Positions 7,858 to 16,474 are shown, numbered from the stretch's first letter. The stretch: 39,419 nt of DNA from an uncultured Alphaproteobacteria bacterium (GCA_937126915.1 CAKZLM010000056.1:1-39419); one strand, 5' to 3'. Made by a program: numbers and translations. Notes: generated by a model from the letters alone, not told the origin.

Positions 7858-8499
7858 TTATTGCCTGATGCCAGTATCATTTTGCAAAGCCCCGAATTCG
7901 AACAATTGCAACAATAAGCTAAACCGTGTCAGGCTATTATCCGATTCCAACAAGGCTTGTTTTTCAGCCATATTAAATTTGCACAAATTAGGCAATGTTG
8001 TCATTAACATATCACTATCAAATTGCTCAAAACTTTGTGCATCAACACCTAATCCTTGGTGTTTAATATAGCCTTCAAATCCTTGCAACAACCTATGATT
8101 GGCACCACCCACCATCGGCTGCACAGGTTTTAGATCATCCAAAAACCCGCCATAATCAACCTGCGCTTGGCGATAGCCTGTGTTTGAGACCACCTCTTGT
8201 TTAATACGAAACCGCAGCAAACCCTTGACCTCAATATGCAAGGGCCCTTTAGGTTGTTGCTTAATTTTTTCGATGAAACATAAGCTGCCCACCTCAAACA
8301 GTTCACCATTTTGGCCTTCCTCAAGGCTTTTAGGCTGAATAACACCGATCAAACGATTGGTTTTTTGAGCATTATCAATCAATTGTAAAAACGGCTTGGT
8401 CAATATTTTCAGCGGCAACTTCCCCCGTGGCAGCACCAAGGCCCCCGCCACAGGCAGCAGCGGGACTATCTCAGGCAAGGTGATTGAGGTGCTACTCAC
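7858..8499 (-). CDS. LON N-terminal (substrate-binding) domain protein
   Basis: The 213-aa protein is a stand-alone LON substrate-binding domain, without the AAA+ and protease parts of Lon. The start has the typical IVPLLPVAGALVLPRGKLPLKI, where LFPL and PG are the usual signposts, followed by IGVIQPK and a helical C-terminal half. Such proteins are widespread in alphaproteobacteria and often sit next to a CnoX/thioredoxin gene, as here. The likely role is binding unfolded or peptide substrates, but this is an inference. The start codon is GTG, with AGAGG six bases upstream, in the 21-bp gap after the CnoX-like gene. Confidence 0.85.
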   Translation of the reverse strand: MSSTSITLPEIVPLLPVAGALVLPRGKLPLKILTKPFLQLIDNAQKTNRLIGVIQPKSLEEGQNGELFEVGSLCFIEKIKQQPKGPLHIEVKGLLRFRIKQEVVSNTGYRQAQVDYGGFLDDLKPVQPMVGGANHRLLQGFEGYIKHQGLGVDAQSFEQFDSDMLMTTLPNLCKFNMAEKQALLESDNSLTRFSLLLQLFEFGALQNDTGIRQ

Positions 8500-8520
8500 G
8501 TCAGACCTCTATTGTTGGGT

Positions 8521-9447
8521 TTAAGAAAATAACAAACTTGATAATTTTCTACGGGTTTGCACCGTAAAAGGATCGGTCGGCCCCGCCGCATCAAACATGG
8601 TTAAAAGCTGTTGGCGCGCTGCACCCTCATTCCATTCGCGGTCTTTGGCAATGATATAAAGCAAATGCTCTGCCGCCTCGGTCATTTTGTGTTTCGCTTG
8701 AAGGGCCTTAGCCAATTCCATGCGGGCCTCAAAATCATCTGGGTTGGCGTTAATTTTAGCAACCAATTCATCCAAATCACCTGTATCTTCGGCTTGTTCT
8801 GCCAAGGACAATTGCGCTATTGCCGCTGCAATGGGCGCATGACCATGGTGCGCTTCGGGAACTTGTTCCAACAATTGTTTCGCTTCATCCAAATGACCCA
8901 CCGCCACATAACATCTTATCAAACCACCCATTGCATCTAAATCGGTGGGATCTGCTTGTGCTACTTGGGCAAAAGCCTGCATCGCTGCCTGGGCATCACC
9001 CGCAATAAGGTCTTGCTCACCCATTTCCAGCAACTGTTCAATTTGCGAGGGGCCACTTCCTTGCGTCAATTTTTCGATAAAGCTTTTAATTTGCGATTCA
9101 GGGATAACACCAGCAAAACCATCAACAGGCTGGCCATTTTTAAAAGCCATAACAGTGGGTAAACTTTGCACCCGTAATTGACCACAGATAGCTTGGTTCT
9201 CATCAGCGTTCACTTTCACCAACTTCACCTTACCACCAGCACGGCGCACTTGGTTCTCCAACATTGGCATCAGTTGTTTACAAGGCCCGCACCAATCCGC
9301 CCAAAAATCAACAATCACTGGCAGCTGCTGTGACGCCTCTACCACTTCTTTCATGAAGGTTTCTTGGCTGGCTTCGACAATCAAGCCATCTGTATTTGCT
9401 AGTCCATCACCAATGATCGGTTCCATAGGGCTTCCCTTAATTTCCAT
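8521..9447 (-). CDS. cnoX: Thioredoxin-TPR co-chaperone (CnoX/YbbN family)
   Basis: The 308-aa protein has an N-terminal thioredoxin domain (about residues 25-130) with the intact active site WADWCGPCKQ. A C-terminal TPR-like helical region (about 135-305) follows. This is the layout of CnoX (YbbN), a chaperedoxin that protects proteins from oxidation and hands clients to GroEL or DnaK. E. coli CnoX has lost the first active-site cysteine; here both are present, so reductase or disulfide exchange activity is possible. Two ATGs (9447 and 9426) each have a purine-rich site upstream. I keep the first. It heads the operon with the LON-domain and Trm112-like genes, whose products fit protein quality control. 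Confidence 0.9.
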   Translation of the reverse strand: MEIKGSPMEPIIGDGLANTDGLIVEASQETFMKEVVEASQQLPVIVDFWADWCGPCKQLMPMLENQVRRAGGKVKLVKVNADENQAICGQLRVQSLPTVMAFKNGQPVDGFAGVIPESQIKSFIEKLTQGSGPSQIEQLLEMGEQDLIAGDAQAAMQAFAQVAQADPTDLDAMGGLIRCYVAVGHLDEAKQLLEQVPEAHHGHAPIAAAIAQLSLAEQAEDTGDLDELVAKINANPDDFEARMELAKALQAKHKMTEAAEHLLYIIAKDREWNEGAARQQLLTMFDAAGPTDPFTVQTRRKLSSLLFS

Positions 9448-9664
9448 AAATACCCCCTACACATAAGGTTTATGCACCATCGGGTCTAGTAAATTCTGGG
9501 GAAAAGCGAAGGCTTATTATTGTCGCCATCTCATCAAACAATGGTTGATTCATCAAAGCTGAGTTAAAAACAATCTACACAAAAGAAATGTGATCCAGCA
9601 ATAAAGCAATAACCCATTGTTTTTAAATGATTTTAAAAAAATTAAATTTTTTGATATTTTTCCC

Positions 9665-9692
9665 TTGCAAACAATTTGCTGTTGAGTATTAT
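9665..9692 (+). promoter_or_regulatory. Candidate promoter for tRNA-Gly
   Basis: TTGCAA at 9665-9670, a 16-bp spacer and TATTAT at 9687-9692 predict a start near 9699, about 40 nt before the mature tRNA. Confidence 0.45.
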
Positions 9693-9740
9693 CCCGCCAC
9701 CAAAGCAAGGAACATTCCTTGCGACGCATGAAATGGACAT

Positions 9741-9815
9741 GCGGGTGTAGCTCAGGGGTAGAGCGCAACCTTGCCAAGGTTGATGTCGTGAGTTCGAATC
9801 TCATCACCCGCTCCA
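9741..9815 (+). tRNA. tRNA-Gly (anticodon GCC)
   Basis: The 75-nt sequence folds as a cloverleaf. The acceptor stem is GCGGGTG with CACCCGC. A D arm begins AGCTCAGGGGTAGAGC. The anticodon stem-loop is AACCTTGCCAAGGTT with anticodon GCC, and the T arm contains GTTCGAATC. The discriminator base is U and CCA is encoded. GCC reads GGC and GGU glycine codons. It stands alone between the CnoX operon promoter region and an NlpC/P60 gene, and is followed by a terminator. Confidence 0.97.
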
Positions 9816-9820
9816 TTTAA

Positions 9821-9849
9821 CCAGCCGATTTATTCGCGCTGGTTTTTTT
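9821..9849 (+). terminator. Rho-independent terminator after tRNA-Gly
   Basis: CCAGC (9821-9825) pairs with GCTGG (9838-9842), and an inner CGA/TCG pairing extends the stem with one bulged C. A run of T's follows from 9843. It ends the tRNA transcript. Confidence 0.8.
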
Positions 9850-9969
9850 ATGCCTAATCTCCTAAAGCACTGCAAGATACCGCGACCCCACAAGCAGGTA
9901 AAACCCAACAATTGACAGTGCTTCTTGTCAGTGCCACACTCCCAATAAATATTATTCAGAGGATGGATT

Positions 9970-10950
9970 ATGCCCGTGAGAGATCGTTATATTGCTGATA
10001 GAGCAACCTTTCTAAAATCACTGGAAACGCCATTTGATCCGCGCTTAACGCCGGCGCGTGAAGATATTGCGCCATTACATTATCGCACCCAAATCCCCGC
10101 TGAAAAATACGTTGTCGGCACCAATATGGTCTGCACAGCCCCTGTGACCGCCATTAAGGGCCAACCTGATGATAACGCCATGACCATTAGCCAGTTGCTT
10201 TATGGCGAACGCCTCACCGTTTATGAAAACCATCAAGGTTGGTCTTTTATCCAAGCCAGCCATGATGATTATGTGGGTTATGTCAAAACCGATGCTTTAA
10301 GCGACCAAATTTGTGACCATAATGTTATGGTTAGCACACCGCTTACCCATGCCAATGTAGAGCCTGATATTAAATCATCCAAACTAACGCCCTTAGTTTT
10401 GAACAGTCTTCTTAAAAAGACCAAAAACGAGCATAAGGGCTATGTCGAAACCAACGCTGGCTGGATCAAAAAGCTTCATTTAAGGGACATTGACCAGCGC
10501 TGCTCGCTGACGCCGGTGGATATGGCTGAAAGCTTTATCAACACACCTTATCTTTGGGGTGGGCGCACTTGGATGGGTATCGACTGCAGCGGCCTTGCCC
10601 AAACCAGCTTAATGGCCTGCGGCTTTGCTTGCCCCCGCGATTCTGACTTGCAACAACAGGTCTTAGGCACCACCATCGCCGATGCCACTTCAGATGCGCT
10701 GACCATGCCTGAAACCATGAATACTGACACCATTAACGCCATGATCGCCAGCCTAGACCTAAAACGCGGTGATCTTGTTTTCTTTCCCGGGCACGTTGGC
10801 TTTATGACCGATGAGCGCCACCTTCTACACGCCAATGCTACCCATATGAAAACCGTGATAGAACCACTGGCTGATGTGATGGCACGACCATCAGCTGGGC
10901 CAAGTTATAACCATGACCACACGCCCGTAACCGCGATCAAACGTCTTTAA
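9970..10950 (+). CDS. NlpC/P60 (C40) cell-wall peptidase with SH3-like domains
   Basis: The 326-aa protein has bacterial SH3-like segments in the N-terminal half (about residues 75-180, with YGERLTVYENHQGWSFIQA). The C-terminal half (about 190-310) is an NlpC/P60 domain. The catalytic cysteine is in GIDCSGLAQTSL, the histidine is in GHVGFM and the third polar residue is in LLHANA. Such enzymes cut the D-Glu/diamino-acid bond of peptidoglycan stem peptides, commonly in muropeptide recycling. No signal peptide is visible, which fits the cytoplasmic gamma-D-Glu-diaminopimelate peptidases of alphaproteobacteria. AGAGGA precedes the ATG. A terminator shared with the convergent cytochrome gene follows. 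Confidence 0.88.
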   Translation: MPVRDRYIADRATFLKSLETPFDPRLTPAREDIAPLHYRTQIPAEKYVVGTNMVCTAPVTAIKGQPDDNAMTISQLLYGERLTVYENHQGWSFIQASHDDYVGYVKTDALSDQICDHNVMVSTPLTHANVEPDIKSSKLTPLVLNSLLKKTKNEHKGYVETNAGWIKKLHLRDIDQRCSLTPVDMAESFINTPYLWGGRTWMGIDCSGLAQTSLMACGFACPRDSDLQQQVLGTTIADATSDALTMPETMNTDTINAMIASLDLKRGDLVFFPGHVGFMTDERHLLHANATHMKTVIEPLADVMARPSAGPSYNHDHTPVTAIKRL

Positions 10951-11016
10951 GTGGCATCTGGCACCAACGCGTGAAATCATAGACATTAACTATGATGCTA
11001 TTTGACTGTTCTCCAT

Positions 11017-11052
11017 AAAAAAAACGGCGCCAACAGGGGCACCGTTTTTAAA
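11017..11052. terminator. Bidirectional rho-independent terminator
   Basis: An 11-bp stem with a single C.A mismatch (11021-11031 with 11038-11048) closes a 6-nt loop. It is flanked by A's on the left and T's on the right, so it works for the NlpC/P60 gene on the plus strand and the cytochrome gene on the minus strand. Confidence 0.8.
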
Positions 11053-11076
11053 GAATCATTCAAAAGGGATAAGCAA

Positions 11077-11544
11077 TTATTGCTGATCCATTTCCTCAGC
11101 TGGTTCATCAGTTGGCGTCACTTCTTCCACAGCTGGCAAGGCTGGTGGGTTCTCAGTGAAAGTACGCAAATACGCGATCACATCAGCACGCTCAGTGTCA
11201 CGGCGCAAACCAGCAAAGGACATTTTGTTACCTGGAATAGCGCGTGATGGACGCTCTAAATAGGCATCAAGAAGTTCATAAGTCCAAGGCGAACCATAAT
11301 TAGTTAGCGCATCAGAATAGTTGAAACCATCCTTAGAAGCCATTTCTCCACCAACAATATTATACAGGTTAGGACCGGTTTTATTATCACCGCCCGCTTC
11401 TACAGTATGGCAAGTTTGGCATTTCTTAAAGGTACGCTCACCTTTGGTGACATCACCCGCTGCCAAAAGAACCGCAAGGCTTGGACCCGCAGGAGCAGCT
11501 TCACCAGACGCTGCAGAAGCATCAGTCTCAGGCAATTCTACCAC
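11077..11544 (-). CDS. Cytochrome c heme domain (CycM-like), broken off from its anchor
   Basis: This open frame (155 aa from a GTG) contains a class I cytochrome c domain. The heme-binding CXXCH is [10 protein letters not shown] at about residues 39-48. A conserved [10 protein letters not shown] follows, and the axial methionine lies in [10 protein letters not shown]. The C-terminal tail is acidic and proline-rich. It matches the membrane-anchored CycM/c552 type that carries electrons from the bc1 complex to terminal oxidases. From the GTG alone there is no signal or anchor, so it could not reach the periplasm to receive heme. The same frame continues upstream through a TAG (11575-11577) into a typical anchor; see the next entry. 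The true gene is probably 11077-11667. It lies downstream of nudC. Confidence 0.8.
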   Translation of the reverse strand: MVELPETDASAASGEAAPAGPSLAVLLAAGDVTKGERTFKKCQTCHTVEAGGDNKTGPNLYNIVGGEMASKDGFNYSDALTNYGSPWTYELLDAYLERPSRAIPGNKMSFAGLRRDTERADVIAYLRTFTENPPALPAVEEVTPTDEPAEEMDQQ

Positions 11545-11574
11545 ATAAGCTTTTCTCTCAGGCTCTTCAGCGTG

Positions 11575-11667
11575 CTAAAGCCTTTCAGAAGAAATGTTTA
11601 CAAACATAAACAGCAGAATACCGATTAGAACTGCTGCAGAAATTTTATTAAATTCAAAAGAATCCAA
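11575..11667 (-). pseudogene. N-terminal anchor of the cytochrome gene, ended by an in-frame TAG
   Basis: Read from a TTG at 11667 behind a strong AAGGAGG site, the frame gives (M)DSFEFNKISAAVLIGI..., one transmembrane helix, then SSERL and TAG at codon 31. Without a shift in frame the translation resumes as [16 protein letters not shown] and continues into the heme domain. CycM-type proteins start with just such an SFEFNKI anchor joined to a YVVE-like linker, so the two pieces are one gene. The TAG could be a true nonsense mutation, a sequencing error or a readthrough site. TAG serves as a normal stop elsewhere in this window (hpf, recR, the UbiH-like gene). Confidence 0.75.
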
Positions 11668-11730
11668 GGCTATGCCCTCCTTACCAGATGGTATGCTTGC
11701 CGACCCTCTCTACAGTCGGAATTCGGCCGG

Positions 11731-11759
11731 AGAATACTTTTCTTGAGCGCAGGTTGCAA
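11731..11759 (-). promoter_or_regulatory. Candidate promoter of the cytochrome gene
   Basis: On the minus strand TTGCAA (11759-11754) and TATTCT (11736-11731) are separated by 17 bp. Transcription would start near 11724, giving a leader of about 57 nt that contains the AAGGAGG site. Confidence 0.5.
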
Positions 11760-11837
11760 GCCTAAAGACAGATAAACATGCACTTTTTTCAAAGAAAATT
11801 TGCGAATATTGCCTTGTTGTCCTTAAATCACCCGCTA

Positions 11838-12818
11838 CTAGTCGCCATTTTCGACCCACGCTCGCAACAAATTATGGGCAATGGCAATAGCTGGGGCCAC
11901 TAAAAGAGACGACTCATCTGGGCTGTTGAGGGCTGCTTTTATCTCATCACGATGAAACCATTTGGCATCTTCCATTTCTATGGGGTCTAAGGTGATATCG
12001 CGGCTTTGGGCCTCAGCAAAGCAGCCAATCATTAAATTTGTCGGAAAAGCCCACGGCTGGCTGCATAGGTAGTGCACCCGCCCCACCTTAACAGCTGTTT
12101 CCTCAAAAACCTCACGACGAACAGCCTGTTCGATTGATTCGCCCGGCTCCATAAAACCCGCAAGCGCTGAATAACGACCCACAGGCCAATTATGACCACG
12201 ACCCAATAAGCACTGATCACCATCCAGCACCAACATTATCACCACAGGATCAGTTCGCGGAAAATGGCTGGCGCCACACGCGTCAGAAACACAAACACGC
12301 TTATATCCAGCCGATGCCATGCTGGTTTCAGCCCCACATTTTGAGCAAAAGGGGTGTGTTTCGTGCCAATTAAACAAAGCCTTGGCTTGTGACAGCACCC
12401 CAAGCAAACCTTCTTGATTTGTCACGCCCACCATACCCAAAGCTATTGATCTTAAGTCTATTGCTTTGATAGAGGGGTGTTTATCGAACAATTGTTCTGA
12501 TTCATTTAGCGTTATTTTTAGGGTAAAATAAGGAACCCCATCCCACAAACCCAAATAAATCGCTTCTTGCAATATGTTTTCAGACAGAGCTTTAATCTCA
12601 TCATACTGAAATGTGGCTTTTGACAAAGACGGCGTTACCGACATAGCTATTTTGTCATCAACAATGATCAAATAACGGGCATTGGATGAATGCATCGTGA
12701 CCTTTAACCAATTGGCATCGTCACGGCGGTGATCATCGCGGTTAATGGGGTTATCAGCAAACATCGGAACTGGCGGGATATCTGGCAAAAAATCAAAAAT
12801 TGCTTTGGTCATTATCAT
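11838..12818 (-). CDS. nudC: NAD+ diphosphatase / RNA de-NADding Nudix hydrolase NudC
   Basis: The 326-aa protein has the full NudC layout. A variable N-terminal domain comes first, then a zinc ribbon (CSKCGAETSMASAGYKRVC followed by a second CysXXXXCys-type pair, about residues 157-180). A Nudix box follows (GFMEPGESIEQAVRREVFEE, about 217-240), and the NudC-specific SQPWAFP comes just after it. NudC hydrolyses NAD(H) to NMN and AMP and removes NAD caps from RNA 5' ends. GGGGAG precedes the ATG. It is upstream of, and co-directional with, the cytochrome gene, but a candidate promoter separates them. Confidence 0.95.
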   Translation of the reverse strand: MIMTKAIFDFLPDIPPVPMFADNPINRDDHRRDDANWLKVTMHSSNARYLIIVDDKIAMSVTPSLSKATFQYDEIKALSENILQEAIYLGLWDGVPYFTLKITLNESEQLFDKHPSIKAIDLRSIALGMVGVTNQEGLLGVLSQAKALFNWHETHPFCSKCGAETSMASAGYKRVCVSDACGASHFPRTDPVVIMLVLDGDQCLLGRGHNWPVGRYSALAGFMEPGESIEQAVRREVFEETAVKVGRVHYLCSQPWAFPTNLMIGCFAEAQSRDITLDPIEMEDAKWFHRDEIKAALNSPDESSLLVAPAIAIAHNLLRAWVENGD

Positions 12819-12922
12819 CTATGCTCCCCTAATTGCCTGTGTCTTATAGCCCGAAGTTCACACGAATTCCATGCTTTGCATACGTAAAACAGGGGAAATG
12901 GTTGAATATTTTAAAACAAAGC

Positions 12923-12951
12923 TTGCAAAAAAGGCTCGAATCACTCATAAG
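12923..12951 (+). promoter_or_regulatory. Candidate promoter of the SRP RNA gene
   Basis: TTGCAA at 12923-12928, a 17-bp spacer and CATAAG at 12946-12951 predict a start near 12958. That is where the basal stem of the SRP RNA begins, so the fit supports both calls. Confidence 0.5.
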
Positions 12952-12957
12952 CGCCCT

Positions 12958-13049
12958 TGGAAAGTGGGCGGACGATACCTTCGCCAATCCGGTCAGGTCC
13001 GGAAGGAAGCAGCCGTAACGAATTCGTATCGGGTCGATCCACTTTCCAC
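12958..13049 (+). ncRNA. ffs: Signal recognition particle RNA (4.5S type)
   Basis: The universally conserved SRP domain IV is present: GGTCAGGTCCGGAAGGAAGC, followed by AGCC, at about 12991-13014. It forms the asymmetric loop and GGAA tetraloop bound by Ffh. The outer stem pairs GGAAAGTGG (12959-12967) with CCACTTTCC (13039-13047), so the molecule is the short bacterial type without an Alu domain. It sits 140 bp upstream of dnaX, a common proteobacterial arrangement. Exact ends are estimates from the stem and the upstream promoter. Confidence 0.93.
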
Positions 13050-13191
13050 CTATCATTCCCAACAATTTATTCTCCCTTAATTACAGGCCAAATAAGTCGC
13101 TTTTGGCAGGACACTTGCCAACTTTAAAAAAATTATCATGGACGCGCACTTTGCGGTTGTTTTCTCGTGCGTATCAGGGCATCGTTAGGCC

Positions 13192-15036
13192 ATGACTGAA
13201 GGGGAAAAAATAGAAGAATATCGCGTTCTGGCGCGAAAATACCGTCCAAGTACGTTTGATCAACTTATTGGTCAGCAGTCGATGGTGCGCACCCTTGGCA
13301 ACGCCATTGATGCCGGTCGCTTGGCCCATGCCTTTGTAATGACAGGGGTTCGTGGTGTTGGCAAAACCACCACAGCACGCCTTATTGCCCGCGCCCTTAA
13401 CTGCGTTGGTGAAGATGGTAATGGCCCTGTTACGGTTAGTCCGTGCGGGGTGTGTGATAATTGCGTTGCCATCGCCGAATCACGCCATGTTGATGTTTTG
13501 GAAATGGATGCTGCCAGCCGCACTGGCGTTGATGACATTCGCGAAATTATCGACAGTGTGCGCTATGCGCCTGTTTCAGCGCGTTATAAAGTTTACATCA
13601 TTGACGAAGTACACATGCTCTCTAAAAATGCCTTCAATGCCTTATTGAAAACTCTGGAAGAGCCGCCGCCCCACGTTAAATTTATTTTCGCCACCACTGA
13701 AATTCGCAAATTACCTGTGACCGTCTTAAGCCGTTGTCAGCGTTTTGACTTGCGCCGTGTCGAATCAGAAGACTTGATCAACCATCTGCGTGAAATTGTC
13801 GAAAAAGAAGCTGCATCCATCGACGATGACAGCCTAGCCATGATTGCCCGCGCCGCCGAAGGCTCTGTCCGTGATAGCCTTTCCCTACTTGACCAAGCCA
13901 TTGCCCATTCGGGCGGCAAAGTTTCCGCTGATCAAGTGCGTGACATGCTTGGCCTTGCTGATAGCAGCCGCATTTTAGAATTATTTGAAGCCATCATGGC
14001 AGGCAATGTTGCCGAAGCCCTTAACCTGGTGAAAGGGCAATATGATCTGGGGTCTGACCCGGTCATTATTTTAAAAGATTTGGCTGACGTCACCCATTGG
14101 TTAACGCGTCTTAAAATTGTTCCTGATGCTGGCTCTGACGCCATCGTAAGCGAGGCCCAACGCGAAGCAGGCCACAAAATGGCCAAGGCCTTGTCAATGC
14201 CAGCCCTAACCCGGGCGTGGCAAATGCTCTTAAAAGGCATTCAAGAAACTCAGTCAGCGCCGCAACCCATTGCCGCCGCTGAAATGGTCATCATCCGCTT
14301 AGCCTATGCCGCAAACCTACCAACACCTGCTGATTTGGTGAAAGAGATTCAATCGGGCGGCAACAACCAAACCCAGCCAACAGGCGGTTCAAGCAATGCA
14401 CCAGCAGGGGCGGCGCCACAAGCCAGCCAAACTGGCCAAGCACAAACTAGCCAGACAACAGCAAGCGCCACATCGCAACCAACAACCATGGTTTCAGGCA
14501 ATAATGTCTTAGCGATGCGCCCTGATGACAATGGTTCTAGCACCCTTGAGCCAATGCCTGTCACCTTTGAGGCGATGGCGGCCTTATTTGAAAAATATCG
14601 CCGCGGAGTGATCAGCACCTATTTATGCGACCACTGCCGACCCGTGACGTATCGCCCTGGGTTCATAGAAATTCAGCCCATTCAAAATATTCCAACAACC
14701 ATGCCCTATGAAATGAGGCAATGCTTGAAAGAATGGACTGGCGAAAACTGGCAGGTTTCCATCGTAAAACCTGACCGCGATGATGTCGAAGCAGGCAAAA
14801 CCGTTACAGAAATGTTAGACGAAAAGGCCGAAGCTGCGCGCGCAGAAGCCCGTGATGACGAAGTTGTTGCCATTGCCCTTAAAGCCTTTGAAGGCGCGGA
14901 AGTTATTGATGTAGTGTCGCGCTTTGAACAGCCTGATATGGCCTCGCTGCCCAGCCCTGATGGCGAAGTAGAAGACATTGCAACCTCCTTCGAGGATGAC
15001 CTGACCGTGGGTGCCGAAATGGCATTAGATGATTGA
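13192..15036 (+). CDS. dnaX: DNA polymerase III subunits gamma and tau
   Basis: The 614-aa product is the clamp-loader ATPase. It has Walker A GVRGVGKTTTARLIARALNC (about residues 52-71), a four-cysteine zinc module beginning at the C of ALNC and ending CGVCDNC, Walker B and DEVH box IIDEVHMLS (about 140-148), sensor 1 ATTE and the SRC motif with the arginine finger (LSRCQRF). An Ala/Gln/Thr-rich linker (about 390-435) leads to a C-terminal tau-like region that should bind DnaB and the polymerase alpha subunit. I see no A-rich slippery heptamer like the one E. coli uses to make gamma. It heads the dnaX-ybaB-recR operon. Confidence 0.97.
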   Translation: MTEGEKIEEYRVLARKYRPSTFDQLIGQQSMVRTLGNAIDAGRLAHAFVMTGVRGVGKTTTARLIARALNCVGEDGNGPVTVSPCGVCDNCVAIAESRHVDVLEMDAASRTGVDDIREIIDSVRYAPVSARYKVYIIDEVHMLSKNAFNALLKTLEEPPPHVKFIFATTEIRKLPVTVLSRCQRFDLRRVESEDLINHLREIVEKEAASIDDDSLAMIARAAEGSVRDSLSLLDQAIAHSGGKVSADQVRDMLGLADSSRILELFEAIMAGNVAEALNLVKGQYDLGSDPVIILKDLADVTHWLTRLKIVPDAGSDAIVSEAQREAGHKMAKALSMPALTRAWQMLLKGIQETQSAPQPIAAAEMVIIRLAYAANLPTPADLVKEIQSGGNNQTQPTGGSSNAPAGAAPQASQTGQAQTSQTTASATSQPTTMVSGNNVLAMRPDDNGSSTLEPMPVTFEAMAALFEKYRRGVISTYLCDHCRPVTYRPGFIEIQPIQNIPTTMPYEMRQCLKEWTGENWQVSIVKPDRDDVEAGKTVTEMLDEKAEAARAEARDDEVVAIALKAFEGAEVIDVVSRFEQPDMASLPSPDGEVEDIATSFEDDLTVGAEMALDD

Positions 15037-15103
15037 TCAAAAAGATCAATCGCGATACACCAACTCCAAATACTAAGATAATGAACAATCAAATAGGTGA
15101 ACC

Positions 15104-15427
15104 ATGACCAGCTTAAGCGAAATGATGAAAAAAGCCCAAGAAATGCAAGCCAAAATGGGCGAGATGCAAGAAAATCTTGACAAAATGACCGTCGAAGGCG
15201 TTTCAGGGGCAGGCATGATTAAGTTAACTCTGGATGGCAAAGGCACGTTAAAGTCGGTTAAAATTGACCCTGAAATTTTCAACGCTGAAGACGCTGAAAT
15301 GGTCGAAGATTTAATTGTTGCTGCCCATAATGAAGCCAAGCGAAATTTAGATGAAAAAATGCAAGAAGAAATGTCTAGCATGACCGGCGGCCTTAATCTG
15401 CCTGATGGTTTTAAAATGCCATTCTAA
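15104..15427 (+). CDS. ybaB: YbaB/EbfC nucleoid-associated protein
   Basis: The 107-aa protein has the YbaB layout: an N-terminal amphipathic helix (MMKKAQEMQAKMGEMQENL), a central beta region (VEGVSGAGMIKLTLDGKGTLKSVKI) and a C-terminal helix ending MTGGLNLPDGFKMPF. YbaB/EbfC dimers bind DNA and are nucleoid-associated. It lies 67 bp after dnaX and 28 bp before recR, the conserved operon order, and an AGGTGA site precedes the ATG. Confidence 0.96.
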   Translation: MTSLSEMMKKAQEMQAKMGEMQENLDKMTVEGVSGAGMIKLTLDGKGTLKSVKIDPEIFNAEDAEMVEDLIVAAHNEAKRNLDEKMQEEMSSMTGGLNLPDGFKMPF

Positions 15428-15455
15428 TGCACCAACACGCGACAGGGTATAGCTA

Positions 15456-16058
15456 ATGGCCTCCCACGACCATGCCATTGATGGCTTAATAAAATTACTC
15501 TCCCGATTGCCGGGTTTGGGCCCACGATCGGCAAGACGGGCGGTCTTACACTTAATCAAAAAGAAAACCGCCCTCATGCAACCTTTGGCAACATCAATGG
15601 CAGATGTGGCTGAAAAAATTGAGGTTTGCACCACTTGTCATAATATTGATACCCGCGACCCCTGCGCCATTTGCGCTGACCTCAAACGTGATAACAGCAC
15701 CATTTGCGTGGTTGAAGAAGTGGCCGATTTATGGGCCCTTGATCGACTGGACAGCTATAAAGGTCAATATCATGTTTTGGGCGGCACACTTAGTGCGCTT
15801 GATGGCGTTACACCTGATGATCTCAATGTCTCTAGCCTAATTGCGCGCGCCTCAAACAGCGAGGTCAAGGAAGTGATTCTCGCCCTAAATGCCACCGTTG
15901 ATGGTCAAACCACGGCGCATTATATTTCAGATCGCCTTTCCGCTGCAGGGGTTAAGGTTTCGGCCATTGCCCATGGTGTGCCCGTAGGCGGCGAGTTGGA
16001 TTATTTAGATGATGGCACCTTAACACAAGCCCTAAGAGCCAGAAAAGACGTGGGTTAG
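15456..16058 (+). CDS. recR: Recombination mediator RecR
   Basis: The 200-aa protein has the RecR plan. A helix-hairpin-helix comes first ([20 protein letters not shown], about residues 12-31). A four-cysteine zinc finger follows ([16 protein letters not shown], about 57-72), then a Toprim domain (about 80-175) starting [14 protein letters not shown], and the Walker-like C-terminal segment. RecR with RecO (and RecF) loads RecA on SSB-coated gaps. Length is standard. The stop is TAG and the next gene begins 2 bp later. Confidence 0.97.
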   Translation: MASHDHAIDGLIKLLSRLPGLGPRSARRAVLHLIKKKTALMQPLATSMADVAEKIEVCTTCHNIDTRDPCAICADLKRDNSTICVVEEVADLWALDRLDSYKGQYHVLGGTLSALDGVTPDDLNVSSLIARASNSEVKEVILALNATVDGQTTAHYISDRLSAAGVKVSAIAHGVPVGGELDYLDDGTLTQALRARKDVG

Positions 16059-16060
16059 CC

Positions 16061-16393
16061 ATGCAACGTGCCGGATATATCTACAGCGTATTAGTTGAAA
16101 TTGATCCCCAAAAAGGGCGTGACTATGAAACATGGCTGCACGACAAACACGTCCATGAGGTCACCAGTTTTGACGGCATTTTGTGGGCCCAAAAAGTCGC
16201 CTTAGATGAACCCGCCGAAGATGGCTGGAAACGCTTTTTGGTGTTATATGGCATGGTCAGTAAAGAAACATTAAGCGCCTATCAAGCCTCAGACCTTTTT
16301 AAATCATTCGCAGCTGATTGGGAAAAATTCCGCGGATTGTTTCGCCTGCAACGCTTTCATGGACCAGTTGATTTACAGATTAATATAAAGTAA
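16061..16393 (+). CDS. Small dimeric alpha-beta-barrel-like protein (DUF4286-like)
   Basis: The 110-aa protein starts with a beta strand (AGYIYSVLVEIDPQKGRDYETWL), followed by DKHVHEVTSFDGILWAQKVAL and a second similar half (KRFLVLYGMVSKETLSAY). This is the ferredoxin-like pattern of DUF4286/EthD-type dimeric alpha-beta barrels. No catalytic residue is evident. It begins 2 bp after recR and is probably translated with it, so it may belong to the dnaX-ybaB-recR operon. Function is not known; the family call is tentative. Confidence 0.55.
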   Translation: MQRAGYIYSVLVEIDPQKGRDYETWLHDKHVHEVTSFDGILWAQKVALDEPAEDGWKRFLVLYGMVSKETLSAYQASDLFKSFAADWEKFRGLFRLQRFHGPVDLQINIK

Positions 16394-16474
16394 CCTTCTA
16401 TAAAGATTAGTTTTTGTGATTAGTGCCGTCAAATTATAACAACAAATATCTTCTGTTCTAAGCGGGTACACCTT

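Noticed and set aside
9553-9816. Minus-strand 87-aa ORF covering the tRNA-Gly region
   Set aside because: It reads through a tRNA gene; the protein is a translation of antisense tRNA and AT-rich spacer.
11575-11577. General TAG recoding in this organism
   Set aside because: TAG ends hpf, recR and the UbiH-like gene at positions expected for full-length products.
12844-13065. ORFs on both strands across the SRP RNA gene
   Set aside because: The conserved SRP RNA motif and stem explain the region; no ribosome binding site or family match.
13192-15036. Programmed frameshift in dnaX to make gamma
   Set aside because: No A-rich slippery heptamer with a downstream stem was seen near the end of the ATPase part.
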